Below, in pieces: positions 16,575 to 25,983 of a stretch of 64,000 nt of DNA. The notes under the pieces are model-generated. The model searched no databases and was not told the DNA's origin. It worked only from the letters and a program-made list of their open reading frames with translations. The stretch is from NCBI RefSeq assembly GCF_016908785.1, contig NZ_JAFBEO010000001.1:434001-498000 (forward strand), given 5' to 3'. Source of the stretch: Weissella uvarum. Lineage in GTDB: Bacteria > Bacillota > Bacilli > Lactobacillales > Lactobacillaceae. The number at the start of each line of letters is the position of its first letter. Positions within the stretch are counted from its first letter, which is position 1. Position numbers and translations under genes: made by a program.

Positions 16575-17267
16575 ATGTTAGATTTTATTAAAACATATGC
16601 CCCCCAATTAATTGTGGCCGGTTTAAAATATACCATCCCCCTCGCCCTCATTTCCTTTGCCATCGCTTTAGTACTGGCAGGATTAGTGGGTGTCTTACGT
16701 TCCTATCATCCTCAAACAACCGGCCTTAAGCGCCTGCCTTGGCGTCTTTTAGATGCTGTGCTAGGTGTTTACGTTTGGGCGTTTCGTTCAACACCAATGC
16801 TAGTACAGCTCTTTGTGGTCTTCTATGGTCTTCCTAAATTAGGCATCGCTTGGCTCCAACCTTCCGCTTGGCTAGCTGCGGTCGCTGTTCTTTCACTTAA
16901 CACTGGTGCTTATGCCAGTGAAGCTATTCGAGCCGCAATATCGTCGATCCCAGATACGCAACGAGAAGCTGCTGCTGCACTTGGTATGACCGATCGCCAA
17001 ACCTTTGTGCGCATTATTTTGCCACAAGCAGCTCGAATTTCAATTCCAACCTTGGCTAATTCATTTATTTCCCTCATCAAGGATACTTCATTAGCTTCAA
17101 CTGTGACGATTGTTGAAATGTTCTATCTTTCACAGCAATTGGCTGCTGCAACGTTCGAGCCATTACAGATGTACCTATTGGTAGCTGCGCTTTATGCCAT
17201 TTTCGTCACAATTCTTTCAATCCCACAACGTTACATCCAACGTTGGGCTGATCGCTTTGTTAAATAA
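16575..17267 (+). CDS. Polar amino acid ABC transporter permease (HisM/TcyL type)
   Basis: A 230-residue permease with about five membrane segments. It has the FRSTPMLVQLFVVFYGLP segment and the cytoplasmic EAA loop (EAAAALGMTDRQTFVRIILPQA, about 137-158) that contacts the ATPase. Homodimer expected, since only one permease gene is present. Ribosome binding site GAAAGGA. Followed after 13 bases by the ATPase gene; the binding protein is divergent. Together they form a complete importer, probably for cystine. Confidence 0.9.
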   Translation: MLDFIKTYAPQLIVAGLKYTIPLALISFAIALVLAGLVGVLRSYHPQTTGLKRLPWRLLDAVLGVYVWAFRSTPMLVQLFVVFYGLPKLGIAWLQPSAWLAAVAVLSLNTGAYASEAIRAAISSIPDTQREAAAALGMTDRQTFVRIILPQAARISIPTLANSFISLIKDTSLASTVTIVEMFYLSQQLAAATFEPLQMYLLVAALYAIFVTILSIPQRYIQRWADRFVK

Positions 17268-17280
17268 GAAAGGACGCATT

Positions 17281-18015
17281 ATGTTAAAACTAGAAAATGT
17301 TAATAAGACCTATACCGAACATCAAGCCCTTAAAGACATCAATGTGACCTTTAACCCCAACGAAACGACCGTCATTGTTGGGCCCTCTGGCTCTGGTAAA
17401 TCAACCTTATTGCGATCATTAAACTTATTAGAAGAGCCTGAAACCGGTACTTACACTATTGATGATCAAACCATTAACTTTAATGAACCCATCGATAAGT
17501 CAACCTTGCTATGGGTTCGACGTAAAACTGGCATGGTCTTTCAACAACCACGGATGTTTGACCATTTAACTGTTCTTGGCAATATTATTGAAGCCCCAGT
17601 GCATGTTTTGAAACAATCAAAGGCTGATGCACGCAAAGAAGCCACAAAACTGCTTGAAGAAGTTGGTTTGGCTGATACGGCTAAACGTTACCCCTATCAA
17701 TTGTCTGGTGGTCAAACGCAAAGAATTGCGATTGCGCGCGCTTTAGCTATGCATCCGGATTATTTGTTGTTGGATGAACCAACTTCAGCTCTTGACCCAG
17801 AAATTGAAGCACAAATCTTACGTATTCTTAAGCAGCTAGCAAATGAACATGAATCACTCATTATTGTGACTCATAATATGGAATTTGCGAAAAATGCTGC
17901 TGATCGAATGCTCTTCTTAGAAGATGGCGCGATTGGCTTTGATGGTACTCCTGATGAATTTTTCAATCATCCAACCGATCGTATTAATCGCTTCTTGAAC
18001 GCTTATAAAATTTAA
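17281..18015 (+). CDS. Polar amino acid ABC transporter ATP-binding protein
   Basis: 244-residue ATPase that powers the upstream permease. Walker A GPSGSGKST (about 34-42), Q-loop VFQQPRMF, signature LSGGQTQR, Walker B YLLLDEPTSALD, and H-loop VTHNM are all intact. I place the start at 17281 (after GAAAGGACGC), not at the upstream in-frame ATG at 17194, which lies within the permease gene. Ends before a strong terminator. Confidence 0.92.
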   Translation: MLKLENVNKTYTEHQALKDINVTFNPNETTVIVGPSGSGKSTLLRSLNLLEEPETGTYTIDDQTINFNEPIDKSTLLWVRRKTGMVFQQPRMFDHLTVLGNIIEAPVHVLKQSKADARKEATKLLEEVGLADTAKRYPYQLSGGQTQRIAIARALAMHPDYLLLDEPTSALDPEIEAQILRILKQLANEHESLIIVTHNMEFAKNAADRMLFLEDGAIGFDGTPDEFFNHPTDRINRFLNAYKI

Positions 18016-18050
18016 AAAAGCTTCTATAATAGATTAGATAGAAATATAAA

Positions 18051-18081
18051 AGGGACTTCGCTAAGCGAAGTCCCTTTTTTT
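18051..18081 (+). terminator. Terminator of the amino acid ABC operon
   Basis: AGGGACTTCGC / GCGAAGTCCCT perfect 11-bp stem with a TAA loop, then seven T. Confidence 0.9.
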
Positions 18082-18084
18082 ATC

Positions 18085-18417
18085 CTATTTTTGTTGCCAA
18101 GGCTGTCCTTTATTAATGTGACTCGCATGTTCAAGGGTCTCATTGATGATATCCAAGACGTGTGGATCATCCAAGGCATAATAAATTGACTTACCCACAC
18201 GTTCCATCTTAATCAGATGACCTTCTCGTAATAGCGCTAACTGATGAGAAATTGCTGACTGTTCCCCATCCAATAACTCAACAATTTCACTGACATTTAA
18301 AGCTTTTTGCTCTAGGATATATAAAATTTGCAAACGGGTTGGATTACTGAGCAATTTAAAAATATCATGCGCAGCCTCTAACTCTTCTGGATTAATTAAT
18401 TGAACCTCATCTGCCAT
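18085..18417 (-). CDS. czrA: ArsR/SmtB-family Zn(II)/Co(II)-sensing repressor, CzrA type
   Basis: 110-residue winged-helix repressor, expected to leave DNA when it binds zinc or cobalt. The alpha-5 metal site is visible: Asp84, His86, His97 and His100 (DDPHVLD and LEHASH), the CzrA arrangement and numbering. The recognition helix region is LDGEQSAISHQLALLREGHL. No alpha-3N Cys site, so cadmium/lead sensing is unlikely. Divergent from the P1B ATPase gene across 153 bases, which makes that ATPase its obvious target. Confidence 0.9.
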   Translation of the reverse strand: MADEVQLINPEELEAAHDIFKLLSNPTRLQILYILEQKALNVSEIVELLDGEQSAISHQLALLREGHLIKMERVGKSIYYALDDPHVLDIINETLEHASHINKGQPWQQK

Positions 18418-18527
18418 TACACATTCCCCTCGTGTTTTTATCCTCTATATCTTAACACACTAACTAATAATTAGCATAATATCAGGCTTTTATCCCTTGT
18501 AAAGCACTAAAACACATGATAATATTT

Positions 18528-18556
18528 ACATATGAACAAAAGATAATATATAAATC
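18528..18556. promoter_or_regulatory. Candidate CzrA operator
   Basis: ACATATGAACAAAAGATAATATATA resembles one good half (ATATGAAC) and one weak half of the CzrA-type imperfect dyad; just upstream of the ATPase start. Confidence 0.4.
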
Positions 18557-18570
18557 AAACGAGGTGAACT

Positions 18571-20439
18571 ATGACTAAGAAAGGAACATCACTAAGACTA
18601 AGTGCAACGCAAAAGCAACAAATCCTAGTGCTGATTGCAAGTGTCGTTTTTGGGATTGTCGCTTATTTATTGCCACATAACGCATGGCAGATTACATTTT
18701 ATTTAATCGCCTATCTCCTAGCTGGAGGGCCTGTCCTCTTAAATGCCATTAAGCATATCGCCCATGGTGATTTCTTTGATGAAAACACCTTGATGAGTAT
18801 TGCCACCATCGGTGCACTCATCTTAGGCCAATATCCTGAAGCGATTGCCGTCATGTTATTCTTTGAAATCGGCGAATTAATTGAAGAAACAGCCGTTGAC
18901 CGCTCAAAGCGTTCAATCAAAGATTTGATTGCAATCAAACCCGAATATGCAAATCTTAAAGTAGATGATCATTATGAACAAGTTGCCCCTGAAAAAGTAC
19001 AAGTCGGCGATGTACTCATGATTAAGCCCGGCGAAAAAGTTCCAGTCGATGGTGTGGTTATTCAAGGAACTTCCACTTTGAATACAGCTGCTTTGACGGG
19101 TGAATCGCTACCACGCAATACCCAGCCGGGTGAAGACGTCCTCAGCGGCTCAATTAATCTAGATGGCACACTGCAAATTGAAGTCACACATGCTTACGCA
19201 GATTCTACCGTTGCAAAAATTCTTGATCTTGTTGAAAATTCTGATTCAAATAAGGCTAAAACTGAAAAGTTCATTACCAAATTTGCTCATATTTACACGC
19301 CTGTCGTGGTCGGCATCGCTGCCTTATTGGGAATCATTCCACCCATCTTCTTTGGTGGTGACTGGTCAATGTGGATTCAACGCGCCCTCGTCTTCCTAGT
19401 CATTTCATGTCCCTGTGCCCTTGTCCTCTCGGTTCCCCTCGCATTCTTTGCTGGATTAGGTGCAACGTCTAAAAACGGCGTCTTGATTAAGGGAAGCAAT
19501 TATCTTGAAGAACTGAATGACGTTAAAACGGTTGTCTTTGACAAAACGGGTACTTTAACCCAGGGTAGTTTTACTGTTACTAAGCTCCTACCAGTTGCTG
19601 GCGTCAATCAAAAGGATTTGCTTGATTATGCAGCAGCCGTTGAACAAAATTCAACCCATCCGATTGCCCGCTCAATTGTCCAAAGTTGTCCTGATGATTT
19701 AAGTCAGTTTACCGTCACTGATAGTCATGAAACATCTGGTCATGGTATTAGTGCCACTGTTAATGGCCATCAAGTTATCGTTGGTAATGAAAAAGCCATG
19801 GTCGACATCCCTCAAGCTGCAATTGAACTTGATGCCACTGGTACGACAGTTCTCGTTGCCGTCGACCAAACTTTCTGGGGTAGTATCGTCGTTGCCGATG
19901 AACCTAAGCAAGACGCCAAAAAGACGATTCAAGCGCTTAAAGCACAAGGGATTCAAACTGTCATGTTAACTGGTGATAATCAAAGCGTCGGTCAAAGTGT
20001 GGCCAAAGAACTAGGCCTAGACCAAGTCGTCACGAATCTATTACCAGCTGACAAAGTGACCGAAATTAAGAAATTACAACAAAGTACCGCACCGAATAAA
20101 GTTGCTTTCGTTGGAGATGGGATTAACGATGCCCCCGTCTTAATTCAAGCTGATGTTGGAATGGCCATGGGTAGTCTTGGTTCAGATGCAGCCGTTGAAG
20201 CAGCAGACATGGTGATTATGGATGATCAACCTAGTCGGATTCCAACGACTCAAAATATTGCAAAGTATACCCGTACCATTGTGATTGAAAATATTGTATT
20301 TGCCCTCGCAGTTAAAACCATTTTCCTATTACTAGGTGCCTTTGGTTTGGCCAACATGTGGGAAGCCGTCTTCTCTGATGTTGGGGTTACAGTCTTAGCT
20401 GTTCTCAACTCAATGCGGATTCTCCATCATAAAGTTTAA
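18571..20439 (+). CDS. Heavy-metal P1B-type ATPase (Zn/Cd/Co efflux)
   Basis: 622-residue metal pump of the plasma membrane. Core motifs: TGES actuator (AALTGESLPR), transmembrane metal site S-C-P-C (Cys280, Cys282), phosphorylation motif DKTGTLT (Asp324), STHPIA (HP locus) and GDGINDAPVL. The N terminus goes straight into the first membrane pair: there is no HMA metal-binding domain and no Cys-rich tail. Regulation by the divergent CzrA-type repressor implies Zn/Co efflux; cadmium is possible. Ribosome binding site GAGGTG. Confidence 0.9.
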   Translation: MTKKGTSLRLSATQKQQILVLIASVVFGIVAYLLPHNAWQITFYLIAYLLAGGPVLLNAIKHIAHGDFFDENTLMSIATIGALILGQYPEAIAVMLFFEIGELIEETAVDRSKRSIKDLIAIKPEYANLKVDDHYEQVAPEKVQVGDVLMIKPGEKVPVDGVVIQGTSTLNTAALTGESLPRNTQPGEDVLSGSINLDGTLQIEVTHAYADSTVAKILDLVENSDSNKAKTEKFITKFAHIYTPVVVGIAALLGIIPPIFFGGDWSMWIQRALVFLVISCPCALVLSVPLAFFAGLGATSKNGVLIKGSNYLEELNDVKTVVFDKTGTLTQGSFTVTKLLPVAGVNQKDLLDYAAAVEQNSTHPIARSIVQSCPDDLSQFTVTDSHETSGHGISATVNGHQVIVGNEKAMVDIPQAAIELDATGTTVLVAVDQTFWGSIVVADEPKQDAKKTIQALKAQGIQTVMLTGDNQSVGQSVAKELGLDQVVTNLLPADKVTEIKKLQQSTAPNKVAFVGDGINDAPVLIQADVGMAMGSLGSDAAVEAADMVIMDDQPSRIPTTQNIAKYTRTIVIENIVFALAVKTIFLLLGAFGLANMWEAVFSDVGVTVLAVLNSMRILHHKV

Positions 20440-20441
20440 AA

Positions 20442-20457
20442 AGTTTCACATGAAACA
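20442..20457. promoter_or_regulatory. parS-like palindrome
   Basis: AGTTTCACATGAAACA, two bases from TGTTTCACGTGAAACA, three bases after the ATPase stop. Confidence 0.4.
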
Positions 20458-20489
20458 AAAAAGCGACGTTCAAATGAACGTCGTTTTTA
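20457..20489. terminator. Bidirectional terminator between P-ATPase and fruA
   Basis: CGACGTTC / GAACGTCG stem with an AAAT loop, six A before and five T after. Confidence 0.85.
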
Positions 20490-20500
20490 TTTTAGTTTAA

Positions 20501-22489
20501 TTAAGCTGCGGCATCTTCATCAGGTACCTTCACAATCCCGTAAATAATTCCGGAAGCCAAAGCACCAATTGCGATGTACAACAAGTACATCCATGGTGAA
20601 TTAGTTAAAGCAACCACGAAGATACCACCATGCGGAGCAAGTAATTTGATACCTGACATACCAACCAAACCACCAGTCACTGCAGCACCAATCGCAAAAC
20701 TTGGAATTGAACGAATTGGATCAGCAGCAGCAAATGGGATGGCTCCTTCAGTAATAAAGCTCAAGCCCATGACGATATTAGTCATACCAGCTTCACGATT
20801 CTTCTTACCAAACTTATTCTTAAAGAGCATCGTCGCCACAAAGATTGCCAAAGGTGGCACCATTCCACCAGCCATAACTGAAGCCATCACACTTGAGCCA
20901 CCAGTTGAAACGGTTTGTGCTAATGTACCAGTTGCAAAGACATAAGCCGCCTTGTTAATTGGGCCACCCATATCGATTGCCATCATACCACCTAGTAATG
21001 CCCCTAATAGGATTGCATTCGTTCCATTCATGCTATCTAGGAAGTTATTCAAACCAGTGTTAATAGCTGACATTGGGATGTTAATCAAAAGCATCAAGAA
21101 TCCAGTAATCAAGACTCCAAAGACTGGGTAGAACAAAATTGACTTAATCCCATCAAGTGACTTAGGAAGCTTAGCCAAAGCTTTCTTAAGTAGCAAAACG
21201 ACACCACCAGCAACGAATCCACCAACTAATGCGCCCAAGAATCCTGATGGCACCGGCATATTATTTGGATCCAAACCAACATTGTTAATGTTAAAGCCAT
21301 TTGCAGCTAGAGCACCTGCTAAGAAACCAACTACTAATCCAGGTTTTTCAGCAATTGAATAAGCAATATATCCAGCCAAAACTGGCAACATAAAGTTAAA
21401 GGCAGTCGCTCCAATTTGCTTAAAGAAAGCTGCAGCAGGATGATATGTTCCTAAGTTAGCTAATTGACTGTGGGGAACCCCCATCGTTTGGTCAATTAAG
21501 AAGGCCAACGCAATGGCAATTCCACCACCAATCACGAATGGTAGCATGTTCGATACACCACTCATCAGATGACGGTAAAAGGCTTTCCCAATTGAAGCTC
21601 CCGTCATTGAACCACTATGTTCTTGACTTGAACTTGTGGTCGTTGCACCACCGTTACCATCTTTAGCATGGTAAACCGGTGCAGATCCATCAAGAGCTTC
21701 ATCAATCAACTCTTCCGGATGACGGATACCTTCCGCAACCGGTTGGTTAACCAAGTGTTTGCCATCAAAACGATCCATCGCCACCTTCTTATCAGCGGCC
21801 ACAATGACTCCTTTGGCTTCAGCAATTTCAGCATCGGTTAATTGATTGCCAACGCCACTAGCCCCATTTGTTTCAACACGAATCCGCACACCCATTTCAG
21901 TTGCTTGTTTCTTAAGTGACTCTTCAGCCATATAAGTATGGGCAATCCCAGTGGTACATGCGGTTACTGCAACAACCAGTGGTACATCTGGAGATTCTAG
22001 CTCCGTTTGTTGTGTGGCATCTTCATCAGATAATGCTTCCCCTTCATCTGCAAATAACTGGCGAACGTCTTCAGGCGTTTGAGCTTCCATTAAGGCATCA
22101 CTAAAGCCATCCTTTAATAGATAACGTGATAGACTCGCCAACGCTTGCAAATGCGTATCACTCGCCGTATCGGGAACCGCAATCATGAACAACAAATGAA
22201 CTGGTTTGCCATCCATAGCTTGGTAATCAACCCCTGGCTTTGAACGGGCAAAGACAATCGTTGGTCGCTTTACCGCTGCGTTCTTAGCGTGTGGAATCGC
22301 AATCCCGTCACCAAGGCCAGTCGTCGTTTGTTCTTCACGAGCTAAAATACCTTTTAAAAATTCATCTCGATCAGTGATGCGACCTGCATCATACAACTTA
22401 TCGATCGTTTCTTTAAAGGCACCCGTTTTATCCGTCGCCTTTAAATCCATCACCATTGTTTCTGCTAATAACAAATCATTAATTCGCAT
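20501..22489 (-). CDS. fruA: PTS fructose-specific EIIABC
   Basis: Imports fructose and phosphorylates it to fructose 1-phosphate. 662 residues in order EIIA (about 1-150, phospho-His67 in GIAIPHAKN), EIIB (about 170-270, Cys178 in AVTACTTGIAHTYMAEE) and EIIC (about 305-650, eight or more membrane segments with GGPINKAAY and EGAIPFA). Last gene of fruR-fruK-fruA; starts 12 bases after the fruK stop with an AGGAG ribosome binding site. The product is handed to FruK. Confidence 0.96.
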   Translation of the reverse strand: MRINDLLLAETMVMDLKATDKTGAFKETIDKLYDAGRITDRDEFLKGILAREEQTTTGLGDGIAIPHAKNAAVKRPTIVFARSKPGVDYQAMDGKPVHLLFMIAVPDTASDTHLQALASLSRYLLKDGFSDALMEAQTPEDVRQLFADEGEALSDEDATQQTELESPDVPLVVAVTACTTGIAHTYMAEESLKKQATEMGVRIRVETNGASGVGNQLTDAEIAEAKGVIVAADKKVAMDRFDGKHLVNQPVAEGIRHPEELIDEALDGSAPVYHAKDGNGGATTTSSSQEHSGSMTGASIGKAFYRHLMSGVSNMLPFVIGGGIAIALAFLIDQTMGVPHSQLANLGTYHPAAAFFKQIGATAFNFMLPVLAGYIAYSIAEKPGLVVGFLAGALAANGFNINNVGLDPNNMPVPSGFLGALVGGFVAGGVVLLLKKALAKLPKSLDGIKSILFYPVFGVLITGFLMLLINIPMSAINTGLNNFLDSMNGTNAILLGALLGGMMAIDMGGPINKAAYVFATGTLAQTVSTGGSSVMASVMAGGMVPPLAIFVATMLFKNKFGKKNREAGMTNIVMGLSFITEGAIPFAAADPIRSIPSFAIGAAVTGGLVGMSGIKLLAPHGGIFVVALTNSPWMYLLYIAIGALASGIIYGIVKVPDEDAAA

Positions 22490-22501
22490 AATTGAACTCC
22501 T

Positions 22502-23416
22502 CTAATCCAAGGCTTGGATTTCTACTTGCGTCAACATTTTCTCAATCATTTCCTTTTTGGCGATGTCGGCACTAAACGCCGTTCCACTACCACTAGCCAC
22601 AGCGTGCTTAAAACTTTCCACCGCATCACGTTGCTTTAACCACTCTCCCACGAATCCGGCAATCATCGAATCACCAGCTCCGACAGAATTAACGACTTGA
22701 CCTTTAATCGCTGGTGCAAAATAATCTCCGGCAGGCGTAAATAGTAAAGCTCCATCCCCAGCCATCGAAATAATTGCATTTTGCGCTCCATCAGCGAGCA
22801 AGCGATGTCCAGCCGCCTTTAAAGTTGCTAATGAATCGACTGGCGTCTGGTACAATTCAGCAATTTCATCCCGATTTGGTTTTACCAATAATGGATGCTT
22901 AGGTAGTGCCTGTGCTAAGGCTGCACCTGTCGTATCAATGACAAAATTAGCTCCGTGGGCCTGAATTTGATCGATTAGCTCATGATAAATTTCTGGAGCA
23001 ACTCCAGTGGGAATACTACCAGAAAGAATGACCACATCGGCATCAGTTAATTGCTCAAACTTGGCTTTAAAATCTGCTAATTCTGCGGCCGTAATCTCTG
23101 GCCCACCACCGTTGATTTCGGTTTCTTGGTCGGCTTTTATTTTGATATTAATGCGACTCGGTGCACTGACCGGCGTGAAATCAGCTTGCATGGCTTCATT
23201 TTCTAAATTTTTTAGAATAAAATCGCCGGTAAAATTACCTAAGAAGCCCCACATAGTTGAAGGAATCCCTTGTTGATTCAACAAGCGACTAACATTAATG
23301 CCTTTCCCTCCAGGAAAGAAAGTCGTACTTTTGGCACGATTTGTTTCGCCTAATTGTAAATCGTCCACTTGGACAATATAATCAATCGACGGATTTAGAG
23401 TTACTGTATAAATCAT
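22502..23416 (-). CDS. fruK: 1-phosphofructokinase
   Basis: Converts fructose 1-phosphate to fructose 1,6-bisphosphate with ATP. 304 residues, PfkB family: GGKGINVSRLL near residue 37, LSGSIPTGV, and the catalytic GAGDSMIAGF (Asp249). Its start overlaps the fruR stop by 4 bases (translational coupling) and it lies between fruR and fruA, which supports FruK over tagatose-6-phosphate kinase. Confidence 0.95.
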   Translation of the reverse strand: MIYTVTLNPSIDYIVQVDDLQLGETNRAKSTTFFPGGKGINVSRLLNQQGIPSTMWGFLGNFTGDFILKNLENEAMQADFTPVSAPSRINIKIKADQETEINGGGPEITAAELADFKAKFEQLTDADVVILSGSIPTGVAPEIYHELIDQIQAHGANFVIDTTGAALAQALPKHPLLVKPNRDEIAELYQTPVDSLATLKAAGHRLLADGAQNAIISMAGDGALLFTPAGDYFAPAIKGQVVNSVGAGDSMIAGFVGEWLKQRDAVESFKHAVASGSGTAFSADIAKKEMIEKMLTQVEIQALD

Positions 23417-24186
23417 TGTTCATCCTCCGTAATTATTAAATCAGTTTGTCGAGCCATTTCATCAATATCAAGCATTCCCTTCGTCGCCTGATTAGTGATT
23501 AACATTGCCGCCGATAAATCTGCAACTTTACTAAAGTCATCTCGCTTAAACTTACTTGTATCCGCTAACACAATCGCCTGGCGACTTCGCTGCATCACGT
23601 GTCGTTTCATCGCAGCTTCTTCTAAATCAGGTGTGGTATACCCTTGCTGTAAAGACACGCCATTAATTCCTAAAAAGCTCACATCAAAGGTCAACTGTTG
23701 AATTTGGGATAAAGCATCCGTCCCAATAATTGCATTCGTTGTTAACTTCAAGCGTCCACCAATCATCAAGACAGCAATCCCCAAATCAGCTAATTTAGCA
23801 GCATGATTAACAGAATTCGTCACAACCGTCACGCTTGGTCTAATATCTGCTAATAATGGAATCATTGCGTCTGTTGTCGTACCAGCATCTAAATAGATAT
23901 TTTCGCCACCTTGCAAAAGCTTCACAGCTTGTTGTGCAATGGCTTGCTTAGCTACACGATTATTCCCTTGCTTTTCTAATAACGTTGGCTCAGCCACTGC
24001 TGGTTGATCATTAACTAATTCAACCCCACCATGAATCCGCCGAACCTGTTGATTAGCTTCTAAATGTGCTAAATCACGCCGTAACGTCGATTTTGAAACT
24101 AATAATAAGTCAGCTAATTCATTGACCGAAAGGCGCTGACGCTTCTTTAACAGCTTTAGAATTTTATCGTAACGTTCCGCAATCAT
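23413..24186 (-). CDS. fruR: DeoR-family fructose operon repressor
   Basis: 257-residue cytosolic regulator. N-terminal DeoR helix-turn-helix (LSVNELADLLLVSKSTLRRDLAHLE, about 18-42), C-terminal sugar-phosphate sensor with YLDAGTTTDAMI and IVLADTSKFKRDD. Expected to sense fructose 1-phosphate and control its own fruRKA operon. First gene of the operon; a cre box lies about 20 bases upstream. Confidence 0.93.
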   Translation of the reverse strand: MIAERYDKILKLLKKRQRLSVNELADLLLVSKSTLRRDLAHLEANQQVRRIHGGVELVNDQPAVAEPTLLEKQGNNRVAKQAIAQQAVKLLQGGENIYLDAGTTTDAMIPLLADIRPSVTVVTNSVNHAAKLADLGIAVLMIGGRLKLTTNAIIGTDALSQIQQLTFDVSFLGINGVSLQQGYTTPDLEEAAMKRHVMQRSRQAIVLADTSKFKRDDFSKVADLSAAMLITNQATKGMLDIDEMARQTDLIITEDEQ

Positions 24187-24204
24187 CGTCTGGCCCCTTT
24201 AATT

Positions 24205-24218
24205 TGTAAGCGCTTTCT
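24205..24218. promoter_or_regulatory. cre (CcpA) site before fruR
   Basis: AGAAAGCGCTTACA on the minus strand, one or two bases from the catabolite-responsive element consensus TGAAAGCGCTTTCA; placed at the fruRKA promoter. Confidence 0.65.
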
Positions 24219-24284
24219 TTATTGAATAACTATACTATACTCACTTATGATTGTTTTAGCAAGCAATTTGCACCAAAAGTGCGC

Positions 24285-24319
24285 AAAAAAGGTGGACCAT
24301 GTTCAAAACATCGTCCACC
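24285..24319 (-). terminator. Terminator of the deoxyribonucleotidase gene
   Basis: GGTGGACxATGT / ACATxGTCCACC stem with one mismatch, six T after it on the minus strand. Confidence 0.85.
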
Positions 24320-24330
24320 ACAATTAATTA

Positions 24331-24924
24331 TTATTCCCAATGCGCCTTTTCAAAAGATGCTTTATCCCCATGTAACTGATAGGTTTGGTCCGCATTTGCC
24401 TTTGCAATCGCAGCCCGCAATTCCGGTTGTTCCCGATAATACTTGGCAACCGTTTGTAAAAATGGCACTAAATCTTCTGTCCAAACCAATTTAGGATCCA
24501 TCCCATATTGCAACCAGTAACTATCAGCCTGTTCATCATCCCAGGCACTAGCGCCATGATAGGGCCGATCGTCCAGCAAAATTCCGCCACCTTGGTGCAC
24601 CAAGCCCTTATCATGGGCCATCACGACACGCTTATAAAAAGGATTCGACGCATCCTCACCAAAATAAGCTTTTAACCAATAAATTTTATCTTGCCAGGCA
24701 CTTGGATTATTCCAAGGCGCTGTTGATAGGATATACAAATCAAAATCTTCCGCCAAAACTCGAATGGCTTCCAACGCACCAGCAATTGGCTTTAAATCAC
24801 GAAAGATTCCAGGAATTTGATCTGGTTTCGCCACACTCTGCTTGCTCATATCTTGCGCATTCAAAACCGGCAAGGTATCAACAATTGTATTATCCATATC
24901 TAAAAACAGTTTTGGCTTGGCCAT
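24331..24924 (-). CDS. 5'(3')-deoxyribonucleotidase (HAD superfamily, NT5C type)
   Basis: 197-residue HAD phosphatase that removes phosphate from deoxyribonucleotides. Motif I DMDNTIVD (Asp9 nucleophile, Asp11), motif II ILSTAPW, and motif IV ILLDDRPYHG with the paired Asp residues typical of NT5C-like proteins. Monocistronic; it turns over dNMPs in nucleotide salvage. Some family members are annotated only as HAD hydrolases, so the exact substrate is by family. Confidence 0.82.
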   Translation of the reverse strand: MAKPKLFLDMDNTIVDTLPVLNAQDMSKQSVAKPDQIPGIFRDLKPIAGALEAIRVLAEDFDLYILSTAPWNNPSAWQDKIYWLKAYFGEDASNPFYKRVVMAHDKGLVHQGGGILLDDRPYHGASAWDDEQADSYWLQYGMDPKLVWTEDLVPFLQTVAKYYREQPELRAAIAKANADQTYQLHGDKASFEKAHWE

Positions 24925-25023
24925 ATTCTGCTACCTCATATCGTATTTAATTTCAAACTGACAAATCACAATCATTATAACGGTATTCAGGCATAAGGTG
25001 AAGCCACCAAAAAATAATCTTCA

Positions 25024-25053
25024 CAAAAAAACAGCCAGAAGTGTGGCTGTTTT
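25024..25053 (-). terminator. Terminator of the TetR gene
   Basis: AAAACAGCCA / TGGCTGTTTT stem, then seven T on the minus strand. Confidence 0.85.
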
Positions 25054-25061
25054 AATTAATT

Positions 25062-25637
25062 TTAGTCATTTTTTGCGTCACTTTGACTCACAATTGGTTT
25101 GATTTCCAACCAGGTTGATTCAAAGAGTGTTTTTAACAATGGATCCTGCCACGCGTTAACGAAATAAGGATGGTAAAACATCACAAAGGTTTGCATGACC
25201 GTTACTCCACGCTGGTGCCGGAATGTGTCCCAAGCCATAATATTTTCAACAATCTCAGAAAAGCTAACTAACCGTTGATTTAACAGCTCATGATTAGCTC
25301 GTAAGCGTTCTGCGAATAGCTTTGTTAGTTCTGGTTCATCAATAAAATGTTGTTGCCGCTGTGAGGCCAATAACCACAACCAATCGTGCAAACGGTCTTC
25401 ACGCTCATCTGGCTTAGCGCGCTCATTTGCATCAAAAATTGGTTGATCAACTTTATCAATCCAGTCTTGTAACGTTTCATCAAATAAGTCTTCCTTATTT
25501 TTGAAATGCTTATATAAAGCTGCAGAGGTAATGTCCAATTTACGCGCAACATCAGCTAATCGGGCCTTATCGTACCCTTCTTCATTTAATACTTCACGTG
25601 CTGCCGCAAAGATTTGCGCTTCATTCACTTTAACCAT
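25062..25637 (-). CDS. TetR/AcrR-family transcriptional regulator
   Basis: 191 residues. N-terminal helix-turn-helix is typical: IFAAAREVLNEEGYDKARLADVARKLDITSAALYKHFKNKEDLF (about 9-52, written here as the spanning region). The C-terminal ligand domain is unlike any I can name. No efflux pump is adjacent, so the target is unknown; autoregulation from the 346-base upstream gap is likely. Confidence 0.88.
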   Translation of the reverse strand: MVKVNEAQIFAAAREVLNEEGYDKARLADVARKLDITSAALYKHFKNKEDLFDETLQDWIDKVDQPIFDANERAKPDEREDRLHDWLWLLASQRQQHFIDEPELTKLFAERLRANHELLNQRLVSFSEIVENIMAWDTFRHQRGVTVMQTFVMFYHPYFVNAWQDPLLKTLFESTWLEIKPIVSQSDAKND

Positions 25638-25983
25638 GTAATTAAATTCCCACCTAAATTAAATTGCAACTTCCAATCCTAAAAACAATATAGCACAATT
25701 TTACCAGATTAAAAAAGGGTAAACCCATTAAGATTAAAATACAAAAAATATAGAAAAATTCATTTTCCACTTAATTTCCGGCTAAAAACCCCTTGGATTC
25801 GTTTATTTAGTTTCCTTTTTTAAAATTGTGAAATAAATTTCAATGTTCCTTTATTACTCTATCATGTTTAATTTTTATTTGTAAGGCTCAATCCCCTGTT
25901 AAATCACATCTTTTCAATATACCAATCATGTGTCTATAATTTAAAAAGACAGCTTAACCTAATTAGCATTGGAGGATTAACCT
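25638..25983. other. Divergent intergenic region tetR / sirtuin
   Basis: AT-rich and without ORFs. It holds a good promoter for the sirtuin gene, TTTCAA-17-TATAAT at 25912-25940. No obvious perfect TetR operator dyad seen near the tetR start. Confidence 0.5.
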
